This document shows positions 1 to 10,698 of a stretch of DNA of 64,000 nt, in pieces (within the stretch, counting starts at the first letter, position 1; each line of letters opens with the position of its first letter). A program made the position numbers and the translations under genes. The notes under the pieces are model-generated. The model searched no databases. It saw only the letters and a list, made by a program, of their open reading frames with translations, and was not told the DNA's origin. The DNA is from Polytrichum commune (taxonomy: Eukaryota; Streptophyta; Polytrichopsida; Polytrichales; Polytrichaceae): contig OX485805.1 of the NCBI GenBank assembly GCA_950295325.1, positions 40,103,501-40,167,500 of the forward strand, in the 5' to 3' direction.

Positions 1-3000
1 GTCCAGAATAGACAACCTTCCTTCCACTTTGGTTTATATTGGACAATATAGTTTTAACACAAGAAACCTTACACTGGGCCAAGGTGTCAAAACAACCCAT
101 AGTTTTTTTAAAGCTAGATCTTTCTAAAGCATGTGACAAGGTATTGTGAAAGTTTTTTTCAGCACTATGCATAAGAAGAGTATCAATGAGAAATTTATCA
201 AATGGGTTAAACTGTTGTTTGAAGGAGCATCAGCAGCAGTCAATCTTAATGGCAGTCTGGGCACTAGTTTAAGATAGAAAGAGGAGTGAGACAAGGATGC
301 CCACTTGCCCCTTACATTTTCCTCATTGTAGGGGAGGCACTTACACACATAATCAGAAAAGCGGTTACCGAAGGAAGGTTGTGGGGAATCATACTGCCAG
401 GATGTTCCAAACAACAAAGTATCTCACAATACGTAGACGACTCATCCTTCATGGTTGAGAAGAGAAACGATGTGTCGATGAGCTAGTACGCCTCCTTAAA
501 GTATTTAGAGCGGCCTCGGGCATGGATATTAACTAGGAAAAATCATGTGTATACTGGTTTGACAAATACATCCACAAACCGCAATGGCTCAACGGGTACA
601 ATTGGCAATGGGCAAACGAAGGTGACCTATCAAAGCCTCTTGGCACCCCCTTTAGATTGAATCTTAATACACATGATGTGGATAACTTTCTTTATCGCAA
701 AATAACCAAGAAGTTGGATTACTGGAGGACTATGAAACTTCACTAGCCGGAAAAGCAATAATCTGTAATCATGTGTTACTTTCCACTATTTGGTTCTTTA
801 TCACGGTTTGGCGGGGATCTAACAAGATCTCAGGAAAGATTAGGGGGGCAATGCGTAACTACCTATGGTCAGGAAATGAGCAACTTACCCGCACCATAGT
901 TAGTTGGAGAGAATGTTGCTTAAAGAAGAAAAAATGCGACCTAGGGTTAGTGGATCCGGAGGCAGCTAAGACTAGCCTTTTATTCAAGTGGATTGCGAAG
1001 GCAATGGAACCAGGCGAATTTAATCTCCAACTTATGCTAAGGTATAGATTGGCAAGGTTCAACCCATAGAGAGGCCGTAGCTAGGGGTTAGTTTGGAATG
1101 GTTCACTAGCAAAACGCACCAAGGCTTCCCGGGATCTAAGATATGGGGCCATATTAGTAAAGCATGGAAGGTCATGGTTAAAGGGATTTACCAAATCCCG
1201 CCACACACCCAGATGGAATTGTTGAACTCTAATTTATGGTGGTCAAATGGGGTGGAAATCCTCAAAATAGGGTTCACCTATGCTAAAGGTCTTCACCTTT
1301 ACCGCAAAGGTTAACGGTGCATTGACGATATATGGGATCACGGGTAGATCACTTAGTGCATTTTAAAAACGACATGCGGCATAATATAGAGAGGATTAAA
1401 ATCATTTGAAATAAAAATTATAAAGGAATTCCAAATAATGAAGGGACCATTAAATGTAGACAATCCCATTATAAGTAAGTTAGATGAACATAAAATGTGG
1501 GCCATTATTTTTTTGTAAAATTAATATAGGTGCTGAAGATAAGGATCCTAGAAGGTATGTTTAGTATGGTATGTAAATGGGTTTAGGACTCACGGGGATG
1601 GATGATAATTGGGATTTCCGTCTCTCCAAAATTACTTAAAAGGAATATAGAGTACAAAAAATTACAGTGACTTGGACAATATAAGTAATGGAAGGGTGCA
1701 AACAAATGGGCCATTTTTTAAATTTAAGTAATTATAGGGAGGCTTTAATTCAACCATTGAAGGTAAATAGCCCCAAAACAAAAAGCCCCCAGCCGCACGT
1801 GGTGCACAAAAATGCCTTAGAGTGATCTACCCGTGTATGGGATAGCATTGAACAATATTTTCTTACATGGGAGCAAGCACAAGAGCAATTTAACTTAACA
1901 ATCCCAGAGGAAAATGACTGGGAGATATTGACTAATACAATTGCGGGGCAGTGGCGCCACCTTCTGGACATTGATGAGGACACCGCCTACGTGAGACAAT
2001 AGCTCGGATTTTATGAGAATGGTGAAGATGACCCGACCTTCGTGTTAGGATGTGATACAAAATTTACACCCGAATGCCTGCAATGGCACAATGTCACGCT
2101 GCCTCTCCCAGTGCAATGTTTTACGGTCGGCACTCACTCACAGTGCCTCAGGGAATGGGAACGCCCTCTAGGGGAGGTCGTAGGCTTTTTTCATAAGGTC
2201 AAAATTATCTACACTACTAGAGGTCCGAAAAAGGAGGGGAAGAAAGAAGAAATCATCTTCTATGGCAAAATAGCCACCCTCGGTTGGGATCCGGACCGTT
2301 GGTGTTGGATTGATGGCGGCCATTTTCTTAATTACACAACCAAGGATGGTCGTGACTCCATTATAAATAGGAACCCCAGCACCACCCGAGCGGCGGATAA
2401 ATGGCAAGGTTTTATTGGTCGCAAGTTTGGGACCCCATCCGGGCCGCGAAAGAAGCCACGTTCATGTGGTCAATCTGGCATAAGGCGGTGGTTGTTAATG
2501 AGTGGAGAGCCCGCATTGCCCCGGTCTTTATTTCTAAGCAATGCATTTTTTGTCTCCCCAACACCAGTGAATCGGTTAAATATAAATTTTGGGACTGCAT
2601 TCAAGCTAGGAGGGCATGGAGATGGGCCACGTTCATTATGCATGAACTCTGCGGGGTACACACGGGCAATTATGACAACTTCAACTGGAAGCAAGCACTC
2701 TTCGGGGAAAGAATTCCAAAGAAATACGGTAAAATGATAAAAGTTTGGCACCTCCTTAGAGGTATTACGTTGTGGACCATCTGGATCGAGCATAATGACA
2801 AAGTGTTTAATCTTACACAATGGCATGAGTCTAGGGTCAAGCAGCAAACTTGGGACGAACTTATCATCTACGGTAAAATGGCTTGGAAACGGGTGACAGA
2901 ACTCAGTAAGATTAGCAGTTTCTCAGCGATGGCTCTGCTTCAAGGTTTTGACAAGACCTGGGGTGCCAGAAGTGTTCTTTGTAGGAGGCACAATTGCACA

Positions 3001-3320
3001 TTGAATGGAACTGGAAAAAGCAAAGTAGATAGGAGGGTAGGCAGGCAGGTCTTGGGTCTCTTGGGTTTCTTGGGTTTCTTGGGTTTCTTGGGGGTTTGGG
3101 GGTTTGGGGGTTGTCCTTGGCCGGTGGGGTGGGGGTGGTCCTTGGTTTGGTGGGTCCCGGGGGTTGTCCTTGGTGGTGGTGGTTGTTTGTTCTCTTTACG
3201 TGGCGTTGTTTCGCGCCCGAGGGGCCCCGCCTCCCCTCAGTGAAGGCACGTTTTCCTTTTTGGTTTCAATTCATTTGGCGTTGGCCGGTTTGACCTTCTC
3301 TCTCAAAATAATAATATAAA
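1..3320 (+). mobile_element. Degenerate L1-type LINE, 3' half (copy 1)
   Basis: This is the decayed ORF2 of a plant non-LTR retrotransposon, cut by the window's left edge. Conceptual reading across frames gives reverse-transcriptase motif A (LKLDLSKACDKV, near 108-145), motif B (RGVRQGCPLAPYIF, near 280-325) and the catalytic box as YVDDS (430-444, normally YADDS). A thumb region follows (GMDIN*EKSCVYW, with a stop in place of Trp), and near 2400-2660 a C-terminal zf-RVT-like part with spaced Cys (CIFCLPNTSES) and Trp residues. Stops and frameshifts break it throughout, so it is a fossil. The 3' end has a G-rich tract and an A/T-rich tail near 3300-3325. A second copy in the same orientation lies at 14430-17590 and matches segment by segment. 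The family assignment is firm; the exact 3' end is approximate. Confidence 0.9.
3044..3186 (+). repeat. G-rich 3' UTR tract of LINE copy 1
   Basis: Tandem TTGGGTTTC units pass into runs of 3-5 G separated by short T-rich spacers, ending in TGGTGGTGG. The strand carries many closely spaced GGG runs, so G-quadruplex formation is possible. The same kind of tract sits at the matching place in copy 2 (17340-17440). It therefore belongs to the element's 3' UTR and is not a random microsatellite. Confidence 0.75.
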
Positions 3321-3321
3321 T

Positions 3322-3575
3322 AAAATGAAGACGTCACTTGAAGTCCTCAATATAATTTGCCCACCACAAGAACCAACAAGCATAGGGCATTGTCACTACA
3401 AGAAGTCGAGTTAGATGGTCAATTCTCAATTCTTCACATTACACTGGAAGCATGTACCATATAATTCATGCACAATTTTAATACGAGTTTTGTATTTCAT
3501 TTCTATATTCTTGGTTTGACGTTTGGGATTTGAACCAACCCTTCAACTGAAGGGCTTCAATCTTGAACATTGCTA
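3322..3575. repeat. Dispersed repeat, inverted partner of 8855-9092
   Basis: This ~250-bp stretch (starting GACGTCACTTGAAGTCCTC) reappears in reverse complement at 8855-9092, ending there GAGGACTTCAAGTGATGTC. Shared blocks include the 'CATAGGGCATTGTCA' area and the 'TATAGAAATGAAATACAAAA' block. No coding potential was seen. It is probably a non-autonomous transposon, but no clear terminal repeats or target duplication were found. Confidence 0.7.
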
Positions 3576-3576
3576 A

Positions 3577-3800
3577 GGGCCACTTCACACACACACACAA
3601 GCCAAGAGTTGTGACCTTGTAATGGTGAGAATCCTTGACTCTCATTGAAAGGCCGTTCCATAGGTGTTGGGAAAGTCATTTTATGTAGTCACGGGCCCTC
3701 AAGCATAGCGTGAAGTGAGAATGGACCATATTGTGGGACCATTGCATATTTTATTGGCTAGAAAAAGAGGGGAGGGTTTGGTTTACTATAATATGTCTCA
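3577..3800. mobile_element. Fragment of Harbinger-like element (GGCCACTTCACAC family)
   Basis: It begins GGGCCACTTCACACAC directly after TAA (3574-3576), as expected for PIF/Harbinger-type TWA targets. About 220 bp match the left part of the complete element at 18306-18896, including the block around GGGCCCTCAAGCATAG and AAAAAGAGGGGAGG. The right end is missing. Confidence 0.65.
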
Positions 3801-4152
3801 AACTCTTCACTTGCCTACACATGCCTTTACTTATCTTGTCACTTAGTTTTTTCTTCTTTTTGCCTTAAAATTCAACAAGTATGGTCGAAATGGAGGTGAG
3901 GAGGAGGAAGCTAGTCGTGCTACTAGGATTGTACATATTTTTGTACATGTTGGTGAAGAATGTTGTGGGCATTCAAACACTGATTTTGCAAGGAGAATGG
4001 GAAAAATTTGCAATTTTGAGCGTGGTTTACGAAAGCATTGGACGTAGAGAGAGGAACATATGGAGTCAAGAGAGGTCCTCTCACAACAATTTTTACAAAA
4101 AAAAATAAGTGATTCAATTTGTACATGTGACATGTACCTTGTGTTGTCACTA

Positions 4153-4285
4153 CACTAAATAGAATATTTAGTGTATGATTATATCTAATGTTGTTACCAC
4201 CCTACTTTGCTCAACATTAAATTTCAATTCTTTGATAATTAATGTTAGAAGATTTCCCATTGCGCTTCTTTTGACCACCCTGATC
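4153..4285. mobile_element. Truncated TA-flanked MITE (CACTAAATAG family)
   Basis: It starts CACTAAATAGAATATTTAGTG after a TA, and its following ~110 bp match the left part of the full copy at 9269-9584 and, inverted, the right part of 7691-7991. The other end is lost. Confidence 0.65.
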
Positions 4286-4299
4286 TACAGTCACTAAAT

Positions 4300-4455
4300 G
4301 ACTACAGTTTTTGTTTTTGTTTTGCAACTATATTTTTAAACAATTATGGGGCGTGTAATATACCGTTGGAAAGATATTTTCAAGACCTTTCCAACGGTAT
4401 ATTACAAGCCCCAAAATTCCAAACATTGTAGTTGGTAGACCAAAAAAACAAATAT
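4300..4455. repeat. Fold-back (inverted repeat) element
   Basis: The arms 4324-4373 and 4387-4434 are near-perfect reverse complements; the core is TATACCGTTGGAAAG against CTTTCCAACGGTATA, separated by 13 bp. Weaker complementarity (T-rich against A-rich) continues outward on both sides. It would fold into a stem of about 50 bp. No ORF and no clear target duplication were found. Confidence 0.75.
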
Positions 4456-4597
4456 GCACTTGAATTCTTGAGTTCTAGATGTCCCGCGTTGTTTGATGAA
4501 ACACGTGTAAGCCGGTTTAAGAGGTAGGGCAAGGTAGTGCTGGTATGTCTCATGGGATATAATATAATTAAGTCACATAAAAGGTAGATTCATTAAA

Positions 4598-4876
4598 ACA
4601 TTCTTGAAATGGCATTCCTCTGACATGGGCCCTTGCCTTTTCCTACCAGACCACCTCTCTTGCCTCTGTCACCACAAAACCCATTGGACCATGCCAGTGC
4701 ATTTGTTAGGCCTTAAAAATTACATTTTGGGGACCTCAACCTCCATGGTCCCTCTGCCATTTTTTCCTTAGTGTAAACCGAAGTTGTCCCGGGACAACTT
4801 CAAGAGCCAATCAGGGCCAATCAGCTGCCTTGCAGAGCCCTGATCCAACTTCATGGTCCATAGTGTAAACCAACCC
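4598..4876. mobile_element. Partial copy of the 5162-6164 Harbinger-like family
   Basis: It matches 5899-6164 in the same orientation along its length, from the 'TCTGACATGGGCCCTTGC' block to the terminal 'ATGGTCCATAGTGTAAACC'. The right end, GTGTAAACCAACCC, abuts TTA (4877-4879). No left terminus was found upstream, so it is a truncated or strongly diverged copy. Confidence 0.65.
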
Positions 4877-5161
4877 TTAGTTTATCTAGATAAAATACCT
4901 AATATCCGACGATGGGCAATTGTAGACCCCTAATGCTTTTTGGTGCCCAACACAAACAATTTGACACAATCCCTAATATTTAATTGTACCATGTTATTAG
5001 CCACTGCAAACCCTAATTATAAATTTTGCCTCCTAGTGACATTCTCAATATAGGGTTACATTAACCGTTTCTTCATGTCTCATATATATGCGACCCACAT
5101 CGGTGGTCTTAGTTATACATGGCCGACATCACTATGAGTTACAATGATTCGTCCCATATAA

Positions 5162-6164
5162 GGGGCGGTTTACACTATGGACCATGAAGTCGTCCCACGT
5201 AAGAGGCCTATTTTGCGTGGGACGACTTCATGGGACGACTTCCATGGTCCGAGTTACTAAAATATTAGTTTTCATGGTTCATGGGCCCTTCACTAGGTGT
5301 AAACTGAATGTGGACCATGAAGAATGACCATGCACCAAAAAGTGGAGGTGCTGATTTTTTTAATAATAATAATAAATGCAGTTTTTGGAAAAAGTCAAGT
5401 TTGACCATTCTCAAGAGTTGATCTTCCAACCATTCCTTTTTTTCCTACTTCTTCCTTGCCTTCAAAAATTCCAACTTCAATAGTGGAAAGAGGAGGAGGA
5501 GGAGGAGGAAATGCACTCAAAGAAGATGGAAGCAAACTAGGTCTCTGTAGCATTTATGAAATTGAATAATGAGGTCTGAAAATTGGAGCTGCCATTTCTT
5601 GCATCCACTCAGAATTTTGTGACCACTCTCCTTGTGACTCTCTTTGTGATCCCCCATCACCGCCATAACCCTCCATTTTCTACCTCAAAAATATCACACA
5701 CTACTAGTTGAAGTACACCAAAACAGTGATGAAATGAACAAATACAAACAATCCATTTCTTGCAAAAAAACGGGTTTTTTCTACTATGCTTTCAACCATA
5801 ACGGATATATGTATTTACAGTGTTACAGCCTTGTAACTGTAGCCAAAGAAAATCATTAATTAAGTCGGGAAAAAAATCATTAAAAAATAAAAAATAAAAT
5901 CATTAAAACGACATTTTTCTGACATGGGCCCTTGCTGTTTTTCCAAGACCACCTCTTTTGCTTGTCCCAACAGAAAACCCGTTGGACCATGGCAGTGGAT
6001 AGAGTAGGCTTAAAAATATATATTTTGTGGACCTCAACCTCCGTGGTCACTCTGCCATTTTTTCCTTGGTGTAAACCCAAGTCGTCCCGGGACGACTTCA
6101 ACGTCCAATCACATCGCTTAGACGGCCGTGGGACGACTTCATGGTCCATAGTGTAAACCGCCCC
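5162..6164. mobile_element. Complete PIF/Harbinger-like non-autonomous element, 1003 bp
   Basis: A perfect 38-bp terminal inverted repeat, starting GGGGCGGTTTACACTATGG, bounds the element (5162-5199 and its reverse complement ending at 6164). TAA occurs immediately outside both ends (5159-5161 and 6165-6167), the three-base target duplication typical of PIF/Harbinger and Tourist elements. There is no transposase ORF, so it depends on an enzyme encoded elsewhere. Inside the left end a second inversion of the TIR sequence (5200-5260) gives a sub-terminal hairpin. The intact TIR suggests a fairly recent insertion. Confidence 0.85.
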
Positions 6165-6623
6165 TAAGTAACTTCCTAGTTGTTTTGCTTGTCATAAAAC
6201 CACAAATAGCTTCTAGTGAGTGGGCTACAATGATTCTCCCAATTAGTGCATGCTACGATTTGGAGTGTTATGACTATTTATTGAGAATATAATATTTTAG
6301 TAAGCAAAGTCATTGTGTTCTATTGAACAATCTGTTGAATTTTTGATAGTTAAAATTGAACTCATGAGTAAAGCGGTATTACATTACGTAACTCTGAGTA
6401 GTAATACGCACTAATTGGGATAATCAGTGTAGTCGAAGAATGTAAGACCCACCTTCCTTAGAGTTGGTGAAAAAAACATGGGTTAATATATTTCATGAAC
6501 CATCGTCTATCAATGGAATAGGTACACTAAATATCCCAATTAGTGAAGGTGGGAAAGTAGTGAAGGTGCTACTAAATTGGTTTTACTTTATGGATTAATG
6601 CCACCAAAAAGATCTAGGAAGCA

Positions 6624-7035
6624 TTGTTCATCTTGGCATTTGGCACTTGGCATGAAAGTTTCGGCACTTGGCATTGTTCTTCCTGGCACTTGGCATTGTT
6701 CACTAAAGTGCCGACACTTGGCGCTATTCAGTTAAAGTACCGGCACTTGGCACTTTCCAATGAAAGTATTAGCACTTGGCACTGTTCAATGAGAGTATTG
6801 GCACTTGGTACACTAATATATACCAAGTAGTGAGTGTGGGAAATTATTGAATGATATTGAATTCCTTTTATGCTATGAATTAGTGCCACCAAGAAATCTC
6901 AGGAAGCATTATTCATCTTGGCGCTTGCCACTATTTACTTAAATTATTGGCATCGGGCATGAAAGTATCAGCATTGGGGATGAAAGTATCAATGTTGGGC
7001 ATGAAAGTATCATCACTTGGTACTACTCACTGACA
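6624..7035. repeat. Minisatellite, unit ~33 bp (GGCACTTGGCA...)
   Basis: Direct imperfect units on the pattern GGCACTTGGCATTGTTCA + (A/T)GAAAGTA repeat about six times in 6635-6815. A degenerate second block (GGGCATGAAAGTATCA, 6935-7035) follows after ~110 bp. A 68-codon open frame crosses part of it but is just the translated repeat. Confidence 0.8.
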
Positions 7036-7367
7036 AGCATATGGCATGCACTAATTACAAGCACGCATTTTTTTTTCTTGAAATCTATGATAAATGAGCA
7101 TAGAATTGACCCTCTTTGTGAATGTAGTGTCACTCAGTAGCAACTTCATCCCTCAGTAACTTTGAGATTTGGCTAGATTGTTACATGTGACTTGAATTAG
7201 TACCACCCTCACTAATTGGTATATTTAGTATATTATTCATTGACAAGCATGCGACTCGCATTAATTTTCTTGAAACCTATGGTAAATGAGCAAAACAATT
7301 ACCGTAGTCATGAATTTAGTGTCACTTGGTCACAATTTCACCTCAATGTCACTTTGCAATTCAACTA

Positions 7368-8043
7368 CACTAAATATGAAATTTAGTGTCATATGGTATT
7401 TTATGTCACTATGGTAACTTTTCGGGATGACCCTTACGAATAAGTGAACAAATATTTTTGTGGATGGTGGATGAGTTCATCCATTGGCCAACACCCCTAC
7501 CTTCTCTTTGTCAGCAACTTGTGATGAATATATTGTCACGGATGCTTGAACCTTGGATGAAAAACGACTCGGTGAGTGATAGTAATCACAACACTATAAA
7601 TCTCTAATCCCCCGAATTTTGTACAAGGAATGACAAATAATGTTGGGTTAGCATTTAGTGTTGGTGACACTATTCTGCGGTTTACAACTATACTAAATAG
7701 GATATTTAGTGTTTAATACACTAAATACAAACACATACACTAAATATCAATAACCTTATAAAAGTAAGTAACATTAAATGTAAACTCAAACACTAAATAT
7801 CAACTATGGTAATATGCAAAAATTACATGTTTGAATTTACTGTTCGTAAGGATATGAAATAAAGGATATAATAAGGGAAGTGGCAGTAGGGAAGATAGCA
7901 GCACATTCATGTCTAACACTAACTGCCAAGGGATTGAAAATTAGTGTTGAGCAGGGTAGGGTAGTAACAACACTAAATATCCTATTTAGTATAGTATTGA
8001 GCCAAACAATTAGAGTTGGTGACACTCAACATCATATTGAGTG
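7368..8043. mobile_element. TA-flanked TIR element, host of a nested MITE
   Basis: The left end is CACTAAATATGAAATTTAGTG and the right end (reverse complement) CACTCAATATGATGTTGAGTG, each bordered by TA (7366-7367, 8044-8045). Without the nested insertion (7691-7991 plus one TA) it is ~373 bp. An inverted, truncated copy lies at 42059-42340, and a short terminal fragment at 25460-25515. No ORF. TA target duplication plus TIRs fits the Tc1/mariner/pogo supergroup. Confidence 0.75.
7691..7991. mobile_element. Nested MITE, 301 bp, with TA target duplication
   Basis: The ends are TACTAAATAGGATATTTAG and its reverse complement, flanked by TA (7689-7690, 7992-7993). The copy of the host element at 42059-42340 has an unfilled site: its sequence runs straight through a single TA at 42109-42110. 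This direct filled/empty comparison fixes the borders. The terminal repeat is itself a near-palindrome (CTAAATAGGATATTTAG). A full homologue in the opposite orientation is at 9269-9584. Confidence 0.85.
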
Positions 8044-8098
8044 TAGGTTTTGTGTGCGAGTGACTTGAACTAGTACCGCCCTCACTAATTGGGATCAA

Positions 8099-8318
8099 TG
8101 ATCGGGGAGAACCGGCAGTTAGTTACAAATGAACCGGTTGGGTTTGAGAAATAACCAGTTGAAATTCAAAACTGCAGGAAAATTACCAATCATTTAAGAA
8201 GAATCTATAGAATATACCCCAATTTAATAAAAGAAAACCGGAGGATGTCAACATGTAACCGGTTGGACTTTCAAACACTAGGATCTCAACCGATTATGCC
8301 CTAAAATCTCCCCGATCA
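8099..8318. mobile_element. 'GGGGAGA' MITE, complete copy, ~220 bp
   Basis: Twelve-base terminal inverted repeats TGATCGGGGAGA / TCTCCCCGATCA bound the element. Interior landmarks recur in every copy: ATGAACCGGTTG, GAGAAATAACC, CATGTAACCGGTTGGAC and AACACTAGGATCTC. Other copies: 8583-8774, 9600-9690 (partial, inverted), 45427-46680 (a cluster, inverted), 51379-51562 and 58983-59194. No coding capacity. Confidence 0.75.
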
Positions 8319-8582
8319 CTGATTGGGATAAAAATTAGTATAGTCAACGGTAATGAAGTTACGTAACTTAAATAGAATACACTCTTGGGTGACAGAAGGA
8401 GGCCGTGCTATTATGGAGCCCCCCCCCCCCCTCTGAACAGGAGACTCAATTTGGTCTCTTCTGTCTGTCGGTCACAGTGGCCCCTAAAAAAGAATAAATT
8501 AAAAAAAAAATCAGTGCCGCTGCCCGGGAATGTTTTTGGGCACAACCAGTGGAGAATCCCAGTGTTTCCAACTCCAACGCGA

Positions 8583-8774
8583 TGAACTGGTTGAGTTTTG
8601 AAGAATAGCCGGTTGATTGAAGTTCAATACTATACAATTGGTTTCGAGGAATCTAATATGGAATATACACACCACTTTCAATGGAGGAAAACGGAAAGAT
8701 CACGACATCGTGTACCCGGTTGGACTTGGAAACACTAGGATTTTGACCAATTATGCCCCAAAATTCTTCCCGGA
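8583..8774. mobile_element. 'GGGGAGA' MITE family, diverged copy
   Basis: It carries the same ordered blocks as 8099-8318 (GAACTGGTTGAG, GAGGAATCTA, GGAAAACGGAAAGAT, ACCCGGTTGGACTTGGAAAC). The left terminus is eroded; the end CAAAATTCTTCCCGGA corresponds to AAAATCTCCCCGA. Confidence 0.6.
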
Positions 8775-8854
8775 CGAACACTGGTCCGCTTGGTACCAAT
8801 ATCAAGATTGAAGCTCTCATATGAGTTTCATTTTGAAGGGCTCTCAAATTTCAA

Positions 8855-9092
8855 CCTTTCAATTGAAGGTTTGGTTCAAATCCAAGACGTCAATTCAAGA
8901 ATATAGAAATGAAATACAAAATTGACATTAAACTTGTGCATGATTTATATGGTACATGTTTCCAAGACAATGTGATGAATTAAGAATCAACCAACTTTCT
9001 CCACTTCTTGTAATGACAATGCCCTACGCTTGCCGGTTCTTGTGACACGCAAATTATATTGAGGACTTCAAGTGATGTCTTCATTGTCAATT
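8855..9092. repeat. Dispersed repeat, inverted partner of 3322-3575
   Basis: Reverse-complement match to 3322-3575 over ~240 bp. The two copies point toward each other across the intervening cluster of small transposons. No ORF. Confidence 0.7.
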
Positions 9093-9268
9093 AGGGGTTG
9101 CGTTTTGAAGGTTTTTTTTTTGAGAGAAGTATAGTTTGAAAGGCCATATCGCGTTTGAAGAGCGTTGAAGACTTCAATCTTGAACATGGCCTGGTATGTG
9201 TTGTGATCTTTCGGTTGTCCTTAATTAGATGGGGGAATATTTCATTGATTCCTCTCAAATGACCACTA

Positions 9269-9584
9269 CACTAAATAGGATATTTAGTGTTTGTTTAAAT
9301 TTAGTGTTGTTATCACCCTACCCTGATCAATACTAATTTTAAATTCCTCAAAATTTAGTGTTAGACATAAATGTGCCGCTACCTTCCCTGCCACCTCCCT
9401 TATTATATCCTCTTTTTCCATATCCTTACTAACACTAAAATCAAACATGTAACTTCCGCATAGTATCATAGTTGATATTTAGTGTTTGAGTTTACATTTG
9501 ATGTTACTTACTTTCATAGGATTATTGATATTTAGTGTATGCGTTCGTATTTAGTGTAGGAAACACGAAATTTCCTATTTAGTG
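9269..9584. mobile_element. TA-flanked MITE, 316 bp (homologue of 7691-7991, inverted)
   Basis: The ends are CACTAAATAGGATATTTAGTG and CCTATTTAGTG, bordered by TA (9267-9268, 9585-9586). The interior aligns in reverse complement with 7691-7991, including the block TATTATATCC and the TTAGTGTTTGAGTTTACAT run. No ORF. Confidence 0.8.
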
Positions 9585-9937
9585 TAGTGTGGTTTTTTTT
9601 TAATTTTTTTTTTACTGAAGTCTTCAACTTCAACCGGTTATTTCTCAAACTTGACCGGTTCATCTGTAACTGAGCAGTAGTTTGTCGTCATTCTGGGGAG
9701 CCCAACCGCCAAAGGACACTGATTTCCCAATGAAAGTGTTCAGGTTGTTATGTAAGGTAAAGGAAGACATTTGTTATTTGGGTACTTTTATTTGGGTACT
9801 TTTATTTCTGCACCCGCTTTCTCGTAGGATATACACCTTAGCCTCCGTAATGTCACTCCCTCTCTTATATCCCGAAACCCTAGGGAACATATGTGTGCTT
9901 AGTTTAAATGTTCCTCTTTGTTGTCACATTTCCCTCG

Positions 9938-10698
9938 AGGGGCCATTCACGGTTGGGGTACTACTTTTGGGACAAAGGACTTAAGGACTTTGTCGCTTTG
10001 ATCTTGGTTTTTATCATGATTTACTATTATTTGATCAATAAATTTTACATAAATAAGTAGATAGTTCATAAGCTTTATCAAGAAAGATTTTTATTATTAT
10101 TTAATAATCACCCTAAACCCTAAACCCTAAGCCCTAGGCCACATCAGTGGCATTTTTTTTCTATTTAGGTGTGCATTGGTGGTCAATTATTTCCTGTTAT
10201 GTATCTTGGTACCTTGGTAAAAGTGTCATGTGTCCATTCATATAAATTTTTTTGTCCAATTCTAATACTAGACGTTCCTTTTACGTGTGGCCGTGACTAT
10301 ATGTATATTTGGACATGTTTGGTGCCACATGTAAAGTTGGGCAATTGCTATTCAATACATATTTGGTTCTATTAGTACACACTTGAACGATAATTGTGAG
10401 GAAAAAAATTGGGATCATTTTGATTAATTCTTGTTGTCCTTTTCGTTCCTTGATCCTAAGGTCAGGAAGTAAGACAACACTCCTGAATGTCCTGTAAGGA
10501 ATCAAATGGATATCATAGATGACCCTATTACTTCTAAATTAACTTTGTCGTTGTACTCAATATGGAGGATGAAATGTAGGTATGATCCAAAATATGCTCC
10601 ACAATACAAATCCAATTATACCAAGTATGTGAAGTTATCAAAAAAAGTCCTTAAACCGTTAGACACCCAAAAGTAGTACCCCAACCGTGAATGGCCTC
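9938..10698. mobile_element. TIR-bounded non-autonomous element, ~760 bp
   Basis: A ~33-bp inverted repeat (GGCCATTCACGGTTGGGGTA at the left, near 9940) recurs in reverse complement at ~10663-10698 (TACCCCAACCGTGAATGGCC). The match continues into TACTTTTGGG on the inner side. The interior has no plausible transposase; short ORFs there resemble nothing known. CTCGA and CTCGT occur just outside the two ends, but this is too weak to call a target duplication. Confidence 0.65.
10111..10138. repeat. Short interstitial telomere-like repeat
   Basis: About three CCCTAAA units in tandem followed by degenerate CCCTAAG and CCCTAGG. This is the plant (Arabidopsis-type) telomere heptamer, here inside a TIR element. 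It is too short to indicate a chromosome end. Confidence 0.6.

Noticed and set aside
6624-6830. 68-codon ORF rich in TWH/LAL
   Set aside because: Simply the translated minisatellite.
10111-10138. Telomere or chromosome end
   Set aside because: Only about three CCCTAAA units, internal to a TIR element.
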